5,045 nt of DNA from Clostridiales bacterium (lineage in GTDB: Bacteria > Bacillota > Clostridia > Lachnospirales > WQUN01). The DNA lies in assembly GCA_031254075.1 (NCBI GenBank), contig JAIRVD010000139.1:1-5045 (forward strand), in the 5' to 3' direction. A program made the position numbers and the translations under genes. Positions 4,800 through 5,045 of this stretch are shown here, one piece after another (within the stretch, counting starts at the first letter, position 1; each line of letters begins with the position of its first letter). The notes under the pieces were generated by a model that had not been told where the DNA came from, made no database searches, and saw nothing but the letters and a program-made list of their open reading frames with translations.

Positions 4800-5045
4800 T
4801 CAAAGGCCGGGATTACCGGCAATGTCATTGGAATAATATAAGCTGCCGAAAGCTGTTTTCATTGGCGGAAGAACAGCCATGCACAGGCGAAGAAGCAGCC
4901 TCGCGCCAAACAGAACCGTTTTCTTGCCGTTTTTCCGCCTGATTTGCTTTATTAATTCGGCTGTATTTGCGTATTCGTTGTTTTGCGGGCAGAAGATGCC
5001 TTCTGCTCGGTTTAAAATTACCATGCATAAAAATTCCGATAGGTT
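4800..5045 (-). CDS. NAD-dependent epimerase/dehydratase-like protein, C-terminal end (start outside the window)
   Basis: On the minus strand this frame is open from the right window edge to a TGA at 4802-4800, giving 81 residues. The true start lies beyond base 5045; the internal ATG codons at 5028 (another frame) and 5024 have no good ribosome site. The sequence resembles the C-terminal part of sugar-nucleotide epimerases of the short-chain dehydrogenase superfamily: NLSEFLCMVI, then GIFCPQNNEYANTAELIKQI, then GKKTVLF, then the closing KTAFGSLYYS. I recall the pattern G-I-F-x-P-Q-N-x-E-Y-x-x-T-x-E and a final F-G-x-L-x-Y from epimerases in capsule or cell-wall polysaccharide clusters. The NAD-binding Rossmann domain and the YxxxK catalytic pair would lie outside the window and cannot be checked. 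The identification rests on a short fragment. Confidence 0.68.
   Translation of the reverse strand, partial: NLSEFLCMVILNRAEGIFCPQNNEYANTAELIKQIRRKNGKKTVLFGARLLLRLCMAVLPPMKTAFGSLYYSNDIAGNPGL

Noticed and set aside
4806..4820. Short hairpin GCCGG-loop-CCGGC as a terminator for the epimerase gene
   Set aside because: No T-run follows it on either strand, it lies inside the coding end, and the zinc-ribbon gene appears to be co-transcribed past it.
4685..4942. Plus-strand frame of 85 codons over the epimerase end and zinc-ribbon start
   Set aside because: It is antisense to two better supported genes, has no ribosome site, and its composition is unlike the real genes here.
4825..5028. Minus-strand frame of 67 codons overlapping the epimerase fragment
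   Set aside because: The alternative frame is open to the window edge and carries epimerase-like motifs. This one does not and has no good ribosome site.

Overview
The window looks like chromosomal DNA from an anaerobic bacterium with Firmicutes-style signals. These are strong GGAGG-type ribosome sites, lipoproteins with short lipobox signal peptides, TG-extended -10 motifs placed just before the ribosome site, and tight ATGA gene overlaps. Base composition is moderate. The family-2 glutamate-cysteine ligase fits many anaerobic lineages, so the phylum is only an inference.

Left edge (1-992, + strand): the C-terminal part of a glutamate-cysteine ligase (gshA), cut by the window start. A 99-base gap follows. 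It holds a weak promoter-like region, a tandem heptamer and the ribosome site of the next gene, and I see no convincing terminator in it.

Centre (1092-4312, + strand): a compact five-gene operon in which every junction abuts or overlaps by 4-8 bases. It encodes two small lipoproteins, each with a probable OB-like beta domain carrying a cysteine pair (CC in one, CX4C in the other). Next come a MacB/LolE-type FtsX-family permease, its MacB/LolD-type ATPase, and a small secreted protein made of three in-register 23-residue repeats rich in His and Cys. The best reading is an ABC machine of the extracytoplasmic (mechanotransmission) class working with surface proteins on a metal or thiol substrate. 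Transition metal handling (zinc or copper) is the leading hypothesis, suggested by the His/Cys repeats. No substrate is proved by sequence. The last gene also has what looks like its own promoter inside the end of the ATPase gene.

Right part: after the operon lies a 97-base nested inverted repeat (4320-4416) of unknown nature, then a strong intrinsic terminator for the + strand (4426-4464). A second strong terminator (4480-4515) serves the opposite strand. The minus-strand unit facing the operon consists of the C-terminal end of an NAD-dependent sugar-nucleotide epimerase-like protein, running off the right edge, followed 26 bases later by an 83-residue protein with a CX2C...CX2C zinc-ribbon pattern.
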